From: Spirodela intermedia
Taxonomy: Eukaryota; Streptophyta; Magnoliopsida; Alismatales; Araceae
Reading direction: 5' to 3'
DNA length: 64,000 nt
NCBI GenBank assembly: GCA_902729315.2
Contig: LR746277.1
Coordinates: forward strand, 439,001 to 503,000
Positions 19,555 through 29,354 of this stretch are shown in pieces (the first letter of the stretch is position 1; each line of letters opens with the position of its first letter). The translations under genes were made by a program, and so were the position numbers. The notes under the pieces were generated by a model that was given only the letters and a program-made list of their open reading frames with translations, made no database searches and was not told where the DNA came from.

Positions 19555-20775
19555 ACATCTGATCTTTAGTGAAATGAATAGAATTTTAACTATCACAATA
19601 GATAATAATTGAAGCTTGACATGAACATAATTCAAATAATAAACCTCTTAACCATATAGCTTTCTTTAATGCCTCTGTAAGTGCCATAAATTCTGTCTCT
19701 ATTATGGACAGAGCAATAGTAGATTATAGGGAAGCTTTCCAACTAACAGCACATCCACTAACTGAAAATATATAATTAGTTAGTGACCTCTGTTTATCAA
19801 GATCTCTTACAAAATCTGAATCTGTAAATTCAGTCAAGGTATCACTTATTCTCCAAAATTGTAAATATGTATCAATAGTACCCCTCAAGTACCTGAAAAT
19901 CCACTTAATAACATGTCAATATGTTTTACCTAGATTAGCCATATAATGGCTAACTACACTTATTGCATGTGATATATCAAGATGAGTACATATCATAGCA
20001 TACATCATGCTACCTACAGCACTAAAGTATGGAACATGTGATATAAAATTTTCATCTGTTGAGGACTGTGGTGATAAAAAATTTGAAAGCTTGAAATGAA
20101 TAGTAAATGGAGTATGAACAAACTTAACATCTCACATATTAAAACACTTAAGTACTTTCTCAATGTACTTAGTTTTGGATAAGTATAGCTTACCTTCACT
20201 CTGACTTCTATGAATCTCCATTTTGAGAATTTTCTTAGCTGTTCTTAAATCTTTCAAATCAAACTCACTGTTGAGTAAAGCTTTTAATTTTTTGATTTCA
20301 AATATATCTTTTGGTGCGATCAACATATCGTCGACATAAAGTATCAGATAAAGAAATGAATCATTTGACAACTTTTTAAAGTAAACACAATTGTCAAATT
20401 TATTATGAGAGAATTCATGTTGTGTCATAAATGTATCAAATCTCTTATACCACTATCGAAGAGATTGTTTGAGGCCATATAAAGATTTCTTCAGCAAACA
20501 AACATGCTTCTCTTTTTCTTCAACAAGAAAGCCTTCTAGTTGCTACATATAAATATGTTCTTCAAGATTGTCACGAAGAAATGTTGTTTTAACATCTATC
20601 TGTTTTAACTCTAAATTATATAATGTAATAATAAATAATAGAACATGTATAATTGTGCTTAACGATAGAAGAAAAGATATCATTATAATCAATACCTTTG
20701 ACCTAACTGTAACTTTTTGCAATTAATTGTACTTTGTATCTAACATCATCAGAGTTTAGAATGTCTCCTTTCTTC
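19555..20775 (-). pseudogene. Copia reverse transcriptase and RNase H, degenerate
   Basis: Minus strand from about 20,775: 'YKVQLIAKSYS', 'DVKTTFLRDNLEEHIYM', 'KKSLYGLKQSLR', then the open frame 20,428-20,132 with 'YLILYVDDMLIA', whose YVDD is the catalytic core. RNase H near 19,700-19,590 shows 'EFMALTEALKKA' and a 'YCDS' remnant. Stops lie between these blocks. The upstream half (protease, integrase) is missing at the junction with Athila near 20,775. Confidence 0.8.
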
Positions 20776-21013
20776 TTGAAAAAGAAATGATGTTTTCTGT
20801 TCTTATCCCACTATTCTAGAATTTTTCCAGAAACCAGAAAATTAACAATATGTGCATACCATGGTGATGGTTGATGTTGAGCTGCCATCAATTGTTCATC
20901 TGGAAATGTGTCTTGTAAAGGTGCTGATTTATTCATGTATCACTTAATCTAGAAAGATGGTCAGCAACAACATTCTCGAAACCTTTTTTATCTTTTATTT
21001 CTAAGTCAAATTC

Positions 21014-21295
21014 CTACAACAATAAAATCCATCTTAATAGACGTGACTTTGCATCTTTCTTATTTAACAGATATTTTAATGCTGCATGATCAGTATAAAT
21101 AATAATTTTAGCTCCCAAAATATATGATCTAAACCTTTCTAACGAAAATACTACAGCTAACAACTCTTTTTCAGTTGTGATATAATTTAATTGAGCATCG
21201 GATATAGTTTTACTAGCATATGAAATTACTATGGGTTTTGACTCTTTTGTTTGTCCTAGAACAGCCTCCACTACATAATTCGATGCATCACACAT
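21014..21295 (-). pseudogene. Athila RNase H domain
   Basis: Contains '[15 protein letters not shown]' (first catalytic Asp), '[20 protein letters not shown]' (catalytic Glu), '[11 protein letters not shown]' (Asp) and 'RLLRWILLL', the standard Ty3 RNase H order. Separated from the RT frame by a stop near 21,300-21,313, so the polyprotein is broken here. The downstream linker 'ENVVADHLSRL' is readable near 20,960-20,930. Confidence 0.85.
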
Positions 21296-21313
21296 TATTT
21301 CAAAGAGAAAGGA

Positions 21314-22330
21314 TCAATCAGGAGCTTGTAAAATGGGTGCCTCAGTAAGTAATCTTTTTATTTTAGAAAAAGACTCAAAACATTTCTCATCAAAATTAAA
21401 AGTCACATCTTTAGATAATAGCATGGTGAGAGGTTTAGAAATTTTCAAAAAATCTTGAATAAATTTTTTATAATAACCTGCATGACCCAAGAAAGATCTA
21501 ATCTGTTTTACTAAATTTTGAGGTTTCATTTTAGATATAATATCAATTTTTGCTCTATCCACCTCTAGACCCCTTTCACTCACAATATGACCCAACACAA
21601 CTCCCTCTTTAACCATAAAATGTGATTTCTCCCAACTCAAAACTAATTTTTTCTCTATGCATTTCTCAAGTACATGCTGTAAATGATTTAAGCATTCATC
21701 AAATGATTCACCAAAAACAGAAAAATCGTCCATAAAAATTTCCATGCATTTTCCAATCATATCAGAAAAAATAGACAACATACATCTTTGAAATGTGGCT
21801 GAAGCATTACACAGACCAAAAGGCATGCGTTTAAAAGCAAAAGTACCAAATGGACAAGTGAAAGTTGTTTTTTCTTCATCTAAAGGGTTTATATAAATTT
21901 GATTATAACCAGAGTATCCATCTAGAAAACAAAAAAAGTTTTTTCCAACTAATTTTTCTAGAATTTGATTAGTAAATGGTAGGAGAAAATGATCTTTTCT
22001 AGTAACTAAATTTAATTTTTTATAATCAATGCAAACCCTCCAACCGGTAGTTAATCTTGTTTGTATTTCATCCCCATTTTTGTTTTTTATAACCGTGATC
22101 CCTGATTTTTTTGGCACTACTTGTGTAGGACTAACCCATTTGCTATCTGAAATAGGATAAATAATATTAGCAGCCAGCCACTTTAAAATTTCTTTTTTTA
22201 CAATTTCCATCATGTTAGGATTTAATATTCGTTGTGGTTCCCTGCTAGTTCTAGCCCCCTCCTCTAGATATATACTATGCATGCATACACTCATATCAAT
22301 GCCCCTTAGATCATCTATTTTCCAGCCCAT
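21314..22330 (-). pseudogene. Athila reverse transcriptase
   Basis: 338 open codons. 'EPQRILNPNM' and 'WVSPTQVVPKKSG' precede the palm. First catalytic block 'FLDGYSGYNQI' (residues 135-145), then 'FGTFAFKRMPFGLCNA', the active site 'FMDD' (199-202), 'VVLGHIVSERGLEVD' and 'SFLGHAGYYKKFI' (connection). All three catalytic Asp positions look intact. Typical Athila lineage sequence, by recognition. Longest undamaged ORF in the window, but only part of a broken polyprotein. Confidence 0.9.
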
Positions 22331-22519
22331 AGCCTTCTTATTTTTTCGAAGTACATCTAATAATTCTTCTTCCTATTCATCACTCAAATCAGCTACAATA
22401 ATAATAGGAAATGAATTATTTTCCTCCAAAAACATATATTTTAAACTAGAGGGAAGAGGTTTCAACTCTAAATTCAGATGATCCTCTTCTTTCTTTTCTT
22501 CTAAATTTATATTCTCTAT

Positions 22520-23128
22520 TTACTCTAATTCTTCCAGCACACAGTCATCAATAACATCTGGATCATAAAAATCATCTAGAAGATCTATGGTATGACAATC
22601 ATATACTTGGGATTTCTTAAGATCATTTGATACCTCAAAATTTTTAATTTCTACTGATTGATCTTCACATGAAATTTTCGCAATACCTGTGGAAAAATCA
22701 ATATTCATCTTTGTTGTATGAAAAAATGATCTCCCTAGGATGATTAGTGTATCATAAAACTGTCCATTAAAATCCATTTCTAACACTACAAAATCAACTG
22801 AAAATTTACACCCTTTAACTGTCACTATCACATTTTCTAAAATACCTTTAAGATGTTTTATGGATCTATCAGTAAATTGTAAGGTAACAGTAAAAGGTTT
22901 AAGATCAGAAATATTAAATTTATCACAAATACTTGCAGGTAATAAATTAATACTAGCACTGGTGTCAAGTAATGCATTCTGAAAAATGAATCCACCAATA
23001 TCACACGAAATTAAAGGGGCACTTGTATCTCTCAATTTATATGGTAATTGATTTAATAATAATGCACTAGCATGCATAGATAATTTTTCTACTCTAGGTG
23101 CCCTTTTTGGTGTACACATTTCTTTCAA
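22520..23128 (-). pseudogene. Athila aspartic protease region
   Basis: 202 open codons. The flap and core region 'NALLDTSASINLLP' (51-64) corresponds to the family's LLDxGAS-type catalytic loop, but the Gly after D-T is Ser (D55-T56-S57-A58-S59), which should impair the active site. 'LIILGRSFFHTTKMNIDF' follows further on, as usual for this lineage. A stop precedes the RT frame. Confidence 0.85.
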
Positions 23129-23191
23129 AACTCTAGCATATTCAGGAATATGTTCAATGGCAGTGAGTAAAGGAAGACTAATTTACACATC

Positions 23192-24863
23192 TTATAAAAT
23201 TTTCTTTATTTCTTCATTGTGTTCCTTTTTCTTTCTTTGTCTAGGCTCTAGAGCTTTAGGAAATGGAATGGTCGTCCTCTCTTTCGAAATTTCCTTAGTA
23301 GAATCTATAAAATCCTCTTCTACTCCTATTTGATTTTGTTTTGGATTGTCCACATTTTCTTTTTCTTCTAATGTTTGGGGATAAGGATCAGGTAAGATCT
23401 TACCACTCCTTAATACATTCACTGTCCTAACATTTTCATTTCGTGGGTTTTTTCTTAGATTCATGTTACTAGACTCCCCTTGCTGAAATCCTATTGTTGG
23501 ATGGTTCCCTAGATTTTCTATGGGCTGACTAGGTAGCTGTCCCTCTTCTCTCTTATTCCCAAGAGCCTCTATAATTTTTTTCTGGTGCAACATCATTTGA
23601 TTCATAATTTGTTGCATCATTTGGCTTATTTTTTGCATCATTTCCATAGCATCAGGTTGGATTTGAGAGGGTTGATTTTTCTGAAATCTGTTTTCTTGTT
23701 TTGGACGAAATTCAGAGTTTGAATTGGGTCTAAGTGCTTCTGGATTTTGAATATTATTTGGGTCTCTCCATGAAAAATTATTCCTTCAATTAGGATTATA
23801 AGAATTTGAAAAAGGTTCCTTGTTTCTATTAAAACCGTGAGCTACTTGCACTTGTTCTTGCATAGGGTGAAATGATTGATCTAAATTATAACATTGAAAT
23901 TCAGAATAATCATTTTCACCATACATAGGACATGTACGATTCGAATTAAGTTGAGGGTTAAAAGGCTTTCTAATATTGTCAATAAGTAAATCATTTTTTT
24001 CTAATCTTTGATTAATCTGATTAACCTCATTTCTAAGTTTAGAATCATCATCATGATGCAATTCATAAATTCTTCTCTTCTTATCCTTGTCATATAATTC
24101 ATAAGAGGCTTGATCTCTAGAATTTTCACTTAAATTCTCATAAAGACTGTAAATCTCATCAGGAGTTTTCTCCATAAAAGCTCATCTACATATAGAATCA
24201 ATCATATTTCTATGTTGTTCTAATAATTCATCATAAAAAATTCTATTGAGCTGTCACTTAGGTATAGCATGATGAGGACACTTCCTAAGTAAATCTTTGA
24301 ATTTTTCCCATGTCTCATGCAAAGTTTCTCTTGGTCTTTGAGAAAAACTCTATATATGTTTTCCCATATTTTGAGTTTTTCCTAAGGGATAAATTTTTCG
24401 AAAAAAGGCCTATTCTATATCTTTCCAGCTAATTAATTCTCTATCTAATGTGGATAGCCAATGGCTAGCTTTGTCCCTAAGTGTATGAGGAATAATTTCA
24501 TCTTAATAATTTCCGATGTAACTTGAGGGAGATTAACTAAATCACATACCATAAAAAATTTTCTAAGTGCTGATGAGGTTCCTCTAAAGGCAATCCATGA
24601 AAATTAGAGAGCATTTGAAAAATTCCTAGATTTATTTCGAATTTAACAGTGGGTGCTAATGGGACTCTAATATTGAATGCTCTTTGAAATGAATCAGGGA
24701 TATAATGATTTTTCATGGCCATAGGATTGTTCTCAATTTGACCTGTACTTCCTTTAGGATCCATCAAAATTAATTTTTCTTTCGGATTTTTATTTTTGAA
24801 TGAAATAATGAAAGGATTTTCTAGCCTTGGATGCAAGGATCTTCTACCATGCATAAAAATCAA
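23192..24863 (-). pseudogene. Athila gag, broken into three frames
   Basis: Open pieces at 24,863-24,537, 24,175-23,786 and 23,647-23,192. The N-terminal piece has 'FEINLGIFQMLSNFHGLPLE', and the middle region, with stops, keeps 'KMKLFPHTLRDKASHWL' and 'PRETLHETWEKFKDLL'. The zinc-finger-like 'CPMYGENDYSEFQC' lies near 23,940-23,895, lacking the usual second Cys and His. The third piece carries 'NVRTVNVLRSGK'. Several stops between pieces prevent a full capsid protein. Confidence 0.85.
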
Positions 24864-25041
24864 TAAATTTGAGGGAAAAATTTAGTAATTGTTACCCTCC
24901 TTCAGGATGCTCCAGTCCTTGCCTTGCTTTTTTTCATTCCCTTTTTCTAAAAAAATCGGCAAAAAGAAAATAAAACAAGAGTTAAATTTTTTTTGGTACT
25001 CTAAGAGAAACACAGAAAAATACTAAATATTATGCAATACA

Positions 25042-25059
25042 TCCCCAACAACGGCACCA
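25042..25059 (-). other. Primer binding site, tRNA-Asp type
   Basis: On the minus strand, 'tggtgccgttgttgggga' lies 10 bases inside the LTR end. It resembles the complement of the tRNA-Asp 3' end, as expected for Athila elements, with a few mismatches. Confidence 0.75.
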
Positions 25060-25069
25060 AAATTTGACG

Positions 25070-26704
25070 TGACTCAGTCGTTGTATATTAAATCACGCAA
25101 ATCTAAAATTTATAAAACTAGAAAATATGATTTTTCAGATATTTAGAAGTATTTTTGAACAAATATATCAATTATAATTCAATATAACTTCCAAAAATAG
25201 CGATAATTTTCCAGGTCGATCACATGAATGTAATATAATATTTGGTAATTATTCAGATTTTTTTCTCAATGAAAACGATTTTCTATGAATTTTATACTAG
25301 GAAATAAAAAGGAAATATATTTAAAATTCACGAAAAAAGGAAATAAGGGTGCTGATGTCAGGATGATGTCAGTGCCTGGCGAACGCGAATCGGGCAAAAA
25401 CAGAGTTCCGCCCGGTGATTCTTACGTAAGTGATTACAGACGATTTAATTAATCAAATTAAGATCTGTAAAAGCTGGAAGAATCGTAATTGAACGAAGTA
25501 TATTTTGGTAAATTAAAATCACACAAAGTATCACTAAATGAAGCGTAAATTAAGTTGAAAGCAGGAAAACAAAGTTCCAGCGTCGCGACGGCGATGCGTC
25601 GGCGATACGTCGGCGATGCACCAGAATCCTGAGCGTTCGAGAGGATCGTCTTGTAGTGTCCACGGCCTCGAAGGCTCTCCTTGGACAAAGACGACGTGGA
25701 CAATCTCTAGATCTCCTTGCGAAGTCTAGAGATTAATGAAATGGGTCGTCGACTCGTCTCCGGCGACTGTCACCCGGCGGAGCAGAAAAACGGCGACTTT
25801 GCGGCTCTCCAGCGACTGTCACCCGACGGAGAGGAGCTGGATGGAGGTGGGGCGTGTGTTAAGGAGCTTCATCCTCAGGTCTGCGCAGCAAGAGGAGGCT
25901 CTTCATCACATCTGATACGCTCTCAGGAGGTGGCGACTCGTCTCCCAGTGGATCGTCCTCTTCCCGACGATGGCTTGTTCGTCGATCAATCAGAGATGAT
26001 TTACTCGATGGATTTGTGATCCTTTTATCGCGAATCTTTCAACAATTTGAGTAACAATGCTCCGCAAATCGCGTTGATGAGATTTTCACCGATGATCTAG
26101 CGATTCTGGTTGCTTAATCCTTCACCGGCGATCTATAGGAAAGTCACGATAATCAGATAAAAATATGAATTTTGGCTCTGGGAGGATTCGAACCCATGCC
26201 GGTTGCCCCCCCTTTCTGGGAAAGGTGACACGGGTTTAGTCCCACATCGGTTGTGTGCCAATATTTCTGGCGAATATAAAGTAATATTACATCCCCGATC
26301 AACCGCACGTGTACGACTACTCCTTGCCCCACAGCCGGCTGGCCACCAGTGACGTGGAAGGGGAGTGGTGCACACGTGCCCACATCATCGGTTCAAGCCG
26401 CTTGAGCCCCTGCTCGCGGCTACTCCCCGACTGCGCTTCCGACCCGCTTGCGGGCCCGGCTGGCCGGCAGGTCCCCTCATTTTGTAATATTTTAGTTTTA
26501 TTTCTTTTTCTTCATTTATCTGAAAAGTAAGACTACAAAAATCATATAAATTCGTATAAAATCACATAATTGCCCAAAAAATCACATTAATCAACTGAAA
26601 ACCACTTTTCACACTTTAACACAAATATAAGTCTATTTATCACGAGTTAAGGCTAAAAATATATTATTTACTAATTATTAACTCATGATAATGAAGACTT
26701 ATCA
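25070..26704 (-). repeat. Athila 5' LTR
   Basis: On the element strand it begins 'tgataagtcttcattatc' and ends 'cgactgagtca' (TG...CA termini). An inverted copy lies at 29,355-31,069. It contains a tRNA T-arm-like 'ggttcgaatcctcc' type motif (minus strand, 26,181-26,195) and a short 'cggcgat'-rich array near 25,585-25,620. Confidence 0.85.
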
Positions 26705-26709
26705 TTGAC

Positions 26710-27358
26710 TCACCTCTATTTCCTCCTTGACTTTTCTCCTTAGGTCTATCTCTTGCAATAAGACCTTCAGGTTACTATCCTTCTGAAATAACAATCATAT
26801 CTTTGTCAATCAACTCTTTCAAAAACAAAGAAGATTTAACATATTCAATAGATATAGTATATCTACCATATAAAAAAGTTTCTCAAAAGTGCCTATATGA
26901 TGGTGGTAAGGAACATAACAAAAAAATGGCTTGATCTTCCTCTTTTACTCTTTCATCAATATTTTCTAAATCTAGTAAAATAGAATTGAACTCATCAAGG
27001 TGAGTTTTGATTGATGTACCTTCTGCCATCTTGAGCTTGAATAAATGTTGTTTTAGAAATAATTTTTTGGTGAGCAATCTGGTCATATATAACGACTCCA
27101 ACTTCGACTATAGTGCAGTCGTTGTAAATTCATGAATGACCTCACGCAGAACCTCATTAGACAAACTAAGTTGAATCACAGTCAGAACTTTTTCATTTAA
27201 TTCTTGTTTTATTTCCATAGACATAGTGTTTGACATTTTCTCTTTTCCTAATAACGCTTTATGTAGCCCTTGGTGGGTCAAGAGGGCTCTCATCTTGACC
27301 TACCTATTTCAAAATTAATGTTTCAGTCGAACTTCTCAATATCAAACTTAGTAGACAT
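26710..27358 (-). pseudogene. Copia gag, N-terminal part
   Basis: Starts at 27,358 with 'MSTKFDIEKFD', then a stop and a frame slip, then open frames with 'MRALLTHQGLHKALLG', 'LSNEVLREV', 'LWSKLESLYMTR' (across a stop), 'LKQHLFKLKMAEGT' and 'LLCSLPPSY': the UBN2-type gag of plant copia elements. It ends in basic 'RDRPKEKSQGGNRG' directly at the Athila LTR (26,704), so the zinc knuckle and everything downstream are cut off. Confidence 0.85.
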
Positions 27359-27392
27359 CTTGTATCTTTATTTGTGTTGAAATAAGACTCTA

Positions 27393-27411
27393 ACCAAGCT
27401 TTGATCCTAGT
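27393..27411 (-). other. Copia primer binding site, degraded
   Basis: On the minus strand, 'aggatcaaagcttgg' sits next to the LTR end, where 'tggtatcagagcttgg' (initiator tRNA-Met) would be expected. Position and partial match support a mutated site. Confidence 0.6.
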
Positions 27412-27412
27412 T

Positions 27413-27948
27413 TGTTAGGAAATAGTGTTTAGAACTGAATCTTAATAGGCTTGGACTAGTCTGTCAGCGTAACGAAAACTAAAGAGTATAAGGATAATAA
27501 GTTTTCTAATATATAAATGATAGTGAAAATGTAGAATGGACTGTAATAAAGTAGGACTTTGATTACTATGGTCTAAAGAGGATAAACACATCTCATGACT
27601 AGTAAACCAATAGATAAGAGAGTAATGACAAGGTATGAGGATTAGAATATAGTAAAGACAAAGTTAATGAAGTAGTAATACTAGCCACCAATTGAAGAGA
27701 GAGATGATAGGAGGGAGATGATGTCGTAACTCTTGTTGCAGCTGCTGGAGAGGATTGGGTTTCTCGTGCCCTAGATTTGTCTATTTCCTCTCTTTTTTCT
27801 CTCTTCCTGAGCTCCTTTTAAATACAGGTGACAAAAAAGGGGCTAAACTATTTTCTAGACAGAAAACAATCATAAGTGAAAGCCCACTAAGAAGGGACGT
27901 GACCCACATGGGCCTTGCTGAATGAAAGATGACCAAGTCACCCTTACA
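27413..27948 (-). repeat. Copia 5' LTR
   Basis: Plus-strand termini 'tgttaggaaa...' and '...acccttaca' (TG...CA on either strand). Partner of 18,694-19,231. The flanking CATTC duplication begins at 27,949. Confidence 0.85.
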
Positions 27949-28174
27949 CATTCTTGAAGATCCTAAAGAAATAAAGCCTGACCATAGAGAAGAGAGTTTG
28001 AAGCAAAGTAGGCAGGCTGTGGCCACATTGTTTAAGAATGAAGTCATGGATGAAGACATTCCTTTGACTTTTCCAACGAGGCCATGGTCAAGGAATTTTC
28101 AAGGAAGGCGAGGAAGTCAGCGCAAAAACCTGATGATTAGTCGAAATACATTAACCAAAATACTAGTATGGTAA
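27949..28174 (+). pseudogene. SGR2-like DDHD phospholipase, C-terminal exon (part after the copia insertion)
   Basis: Continues the frame broken at 18,693: 'LEDPKEIKPDHREESLKQSR', then 'DEDIPLTFPTRPWSRNFQG' and a stop at 28,172-28,174. The 'DE(E/D)(L/I)PLTF' stretch close to the C-terminus matches plant SGR2. The first five bases are the second copy of the target duplication. Apart from the insertion this exon has no internal stop. Without the upstream lipase exons nearby it is treated as a pseudogene fragment. Confidence 0.75.
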
Positions 28175-28872
28175 GAGTTTCTCTCCCTATGCTATTTTTT
28201 AATCAATTCAGGCTGAAAAAATTGAAGAGTACTCTCCATTTTTTTAATCATTCAAATATATTCTGCCTACAATGATAGTACAGGGAAATCCGGTGTACAT
28301 TTGGCTTGGCTAAGGCTGCAGATTGCACAGCTCTAAACTCCTGACAACTCCTGATGATCGCTTGCATCTGGGTACTGAATCTTCTCACAAACATATACAC
28401 AAATATTCCTAATTGGGTTATTATGTGATGAATTCTAGGATTATTTGATTTTGACAGGGAGGGAGTGCTGAGGAATCTCTTTTCTTTTATTTATTTTTAT
28501 GTTTTTTTCTCCCTCCTATGCAGCTTTCTTCATCGATTGCCACTCATTGGCCCTTGTAAAGAGAAAGGGGTTTACAAAGAAGATGCAATCTATCTAATCT
28601 AGTCTAGTCTAGGGTATATCCCCTGTTATGCAAATAAGTATGTGTAGTATGGGCTGTATAATTGTTGCTGTTAGATGGTAATGAGGATTGTGGGCCAACC
28701 TTCCCTTGGATGGCACATCTGCCCTTTGCTCACTGCTGACGAACCGATGAAACATTATTGTTATTATTTTCAGAAAGCAAAATAAACATTATTTATTTAG
28801 CACACATGCAAAAGAAATAAAGACACATATATACTCTACATATGCAAGCCACAAGCCACACAAACGACTTAT
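28175..28872. other. 3' flank of the SGR2-like gene, then 3' flank of a family X gene
   Basis: No coding relic recognised. AT-rich with pyrimidine runs. From about 28,720 it resembles the 3' flanks of family X copies (compare 'tgctcactgctga' and 'cgatgaaac' with 12,932 and 44,969). Confidence 0.45.
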
Positions 28873-29286
28873 TTATTTACCACAACTCGCCGAGAGGTGC
28901 GAGAGTAGCAAAGCTGGGACGGCTGCTCCGAGATGGTTCAGCGGGATGAGGCCACACCATGCTTGGAAAGCCAGAGTGAGGACTCTGAGGAGGTAGGCGG
29001 CGGCCAGCAGCTTACTCGAGTGTTGTTGGGCAAAACTCAGGGCAGACTCTAGATTCGACATGATCCACACGAGCAAAGAGAAGAGAAAGAGAGTGATGTA
29101 GGTGATGAACAACCACACGAGGTGTTGGTCTGATCCCACAGTACCTGCTGCTGCGATCAAAAACACGCCCATGGTGCCGGTGATCAGCTGTACTACTTCC
29201 GAGGACAGTTTGAATGCGACTGTCAACTTGCTGCCCTCGCTGCCGCCTCCGTCATCTTTGACTGGAAGAATGACGCTCGGCTCCAT
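28873..29286 (-). CDS. Family X small membrane protein, intact (137 aa)
   Basis: Function unknown; I do not recognise the family. Start chosen at 'MEPSVILPVKDDGGG', the point where conservation among copies begins (an upstream in-frame Met adds 23 unconserved residues). Residues 1-20 are acidic and Gly-rich; 34-50 are moderately hydrophobic ('TGTMGVFLIAAAGTVGSD'); 57-76 are a strong membrane segment ('VWLFITYITLFLFSLLVWIM'); 92-125 are amphipathic to hydrophobic ('KLLAAAYLLRVLTLAFQAW'). No signal-peptide pattern. The Athila LTR at 29,355 lies 68 bases upstream of the start codon, separating it from any native promoter, so expression is doubtful. Confidence 0.6.
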   Translation of the reverse strand: MEPSVILPVKDDGGGSEGSKLTVAFKLSSEVVQLITGTMGVFLIAAAGTVGSDQHLVWLFITYITLFLFSLLVWIMSNLESALSFAQQHSSKLLAAAYLLRVLTLAFQAWCGLIPLNHLGAAVPALLLSHLSASCGK

Positions 29287-29354
29287 CGTCCGAGGGAGGA
29301 GGAAGAGGAGGAAGGAGGGAGCGGTAAGCTTAATGGAGCGCAGAGATAGACGCA

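Larger units (their letters stand above)
20775..26704 (-). mobile_element. Athila-type Ty3/gypsy element, 3' truncated, nested in copia
   Basis: Minus-strand order: 5' LTR (26,704-25,070), tRNA-Asp-type primer binding site, gag, protease, reverse transcriptase, RNase H, then the start of the post-RNase H linker ('PWYAHIVNFLV'), ending at about 20,775 in copia RT sequence. Integrase, any envelope-like ORF and the 3' LTR are absent. The right boundary cuts the copia gag just after its last basic residues. Loss of the 3' half together with the copia protease and integrase suggests one deletion spanning the element's end and adjoining host copia. Confidence 0.85.
18694..27948 (-). mobile_element. 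Ty1/copia retrotransposon, interrupted by an Athila element
   Basis: Minus-strand element bounded by two LTRs of about 536-538 bases (27,413-27,948 as 5' LTR, 18,694-19,231 as 3' LTR) and flanked by a 5-base target duplication CATTC (18,689-18,693 and 27,949-27,953). Order on the minus strand: LTR, primer binding site, gag, [Athila 26,704-20,775], reverse transcriptase, RNase H, polypurine tract, LTR. Protease and integrase are absent, lost with or replaced by the nested Athila block. The LTRs show numerous differences from each other, so the insertion is old. It sits in an exon of an SGR2-like gene. Confidence 0.85.

Noticed and set aside
26161-26215. tRNA gene
   Set aside because: Only a T-arm-like segment is present; no acceptor-stem pairing, D arm or anticodon arm could be built around it.
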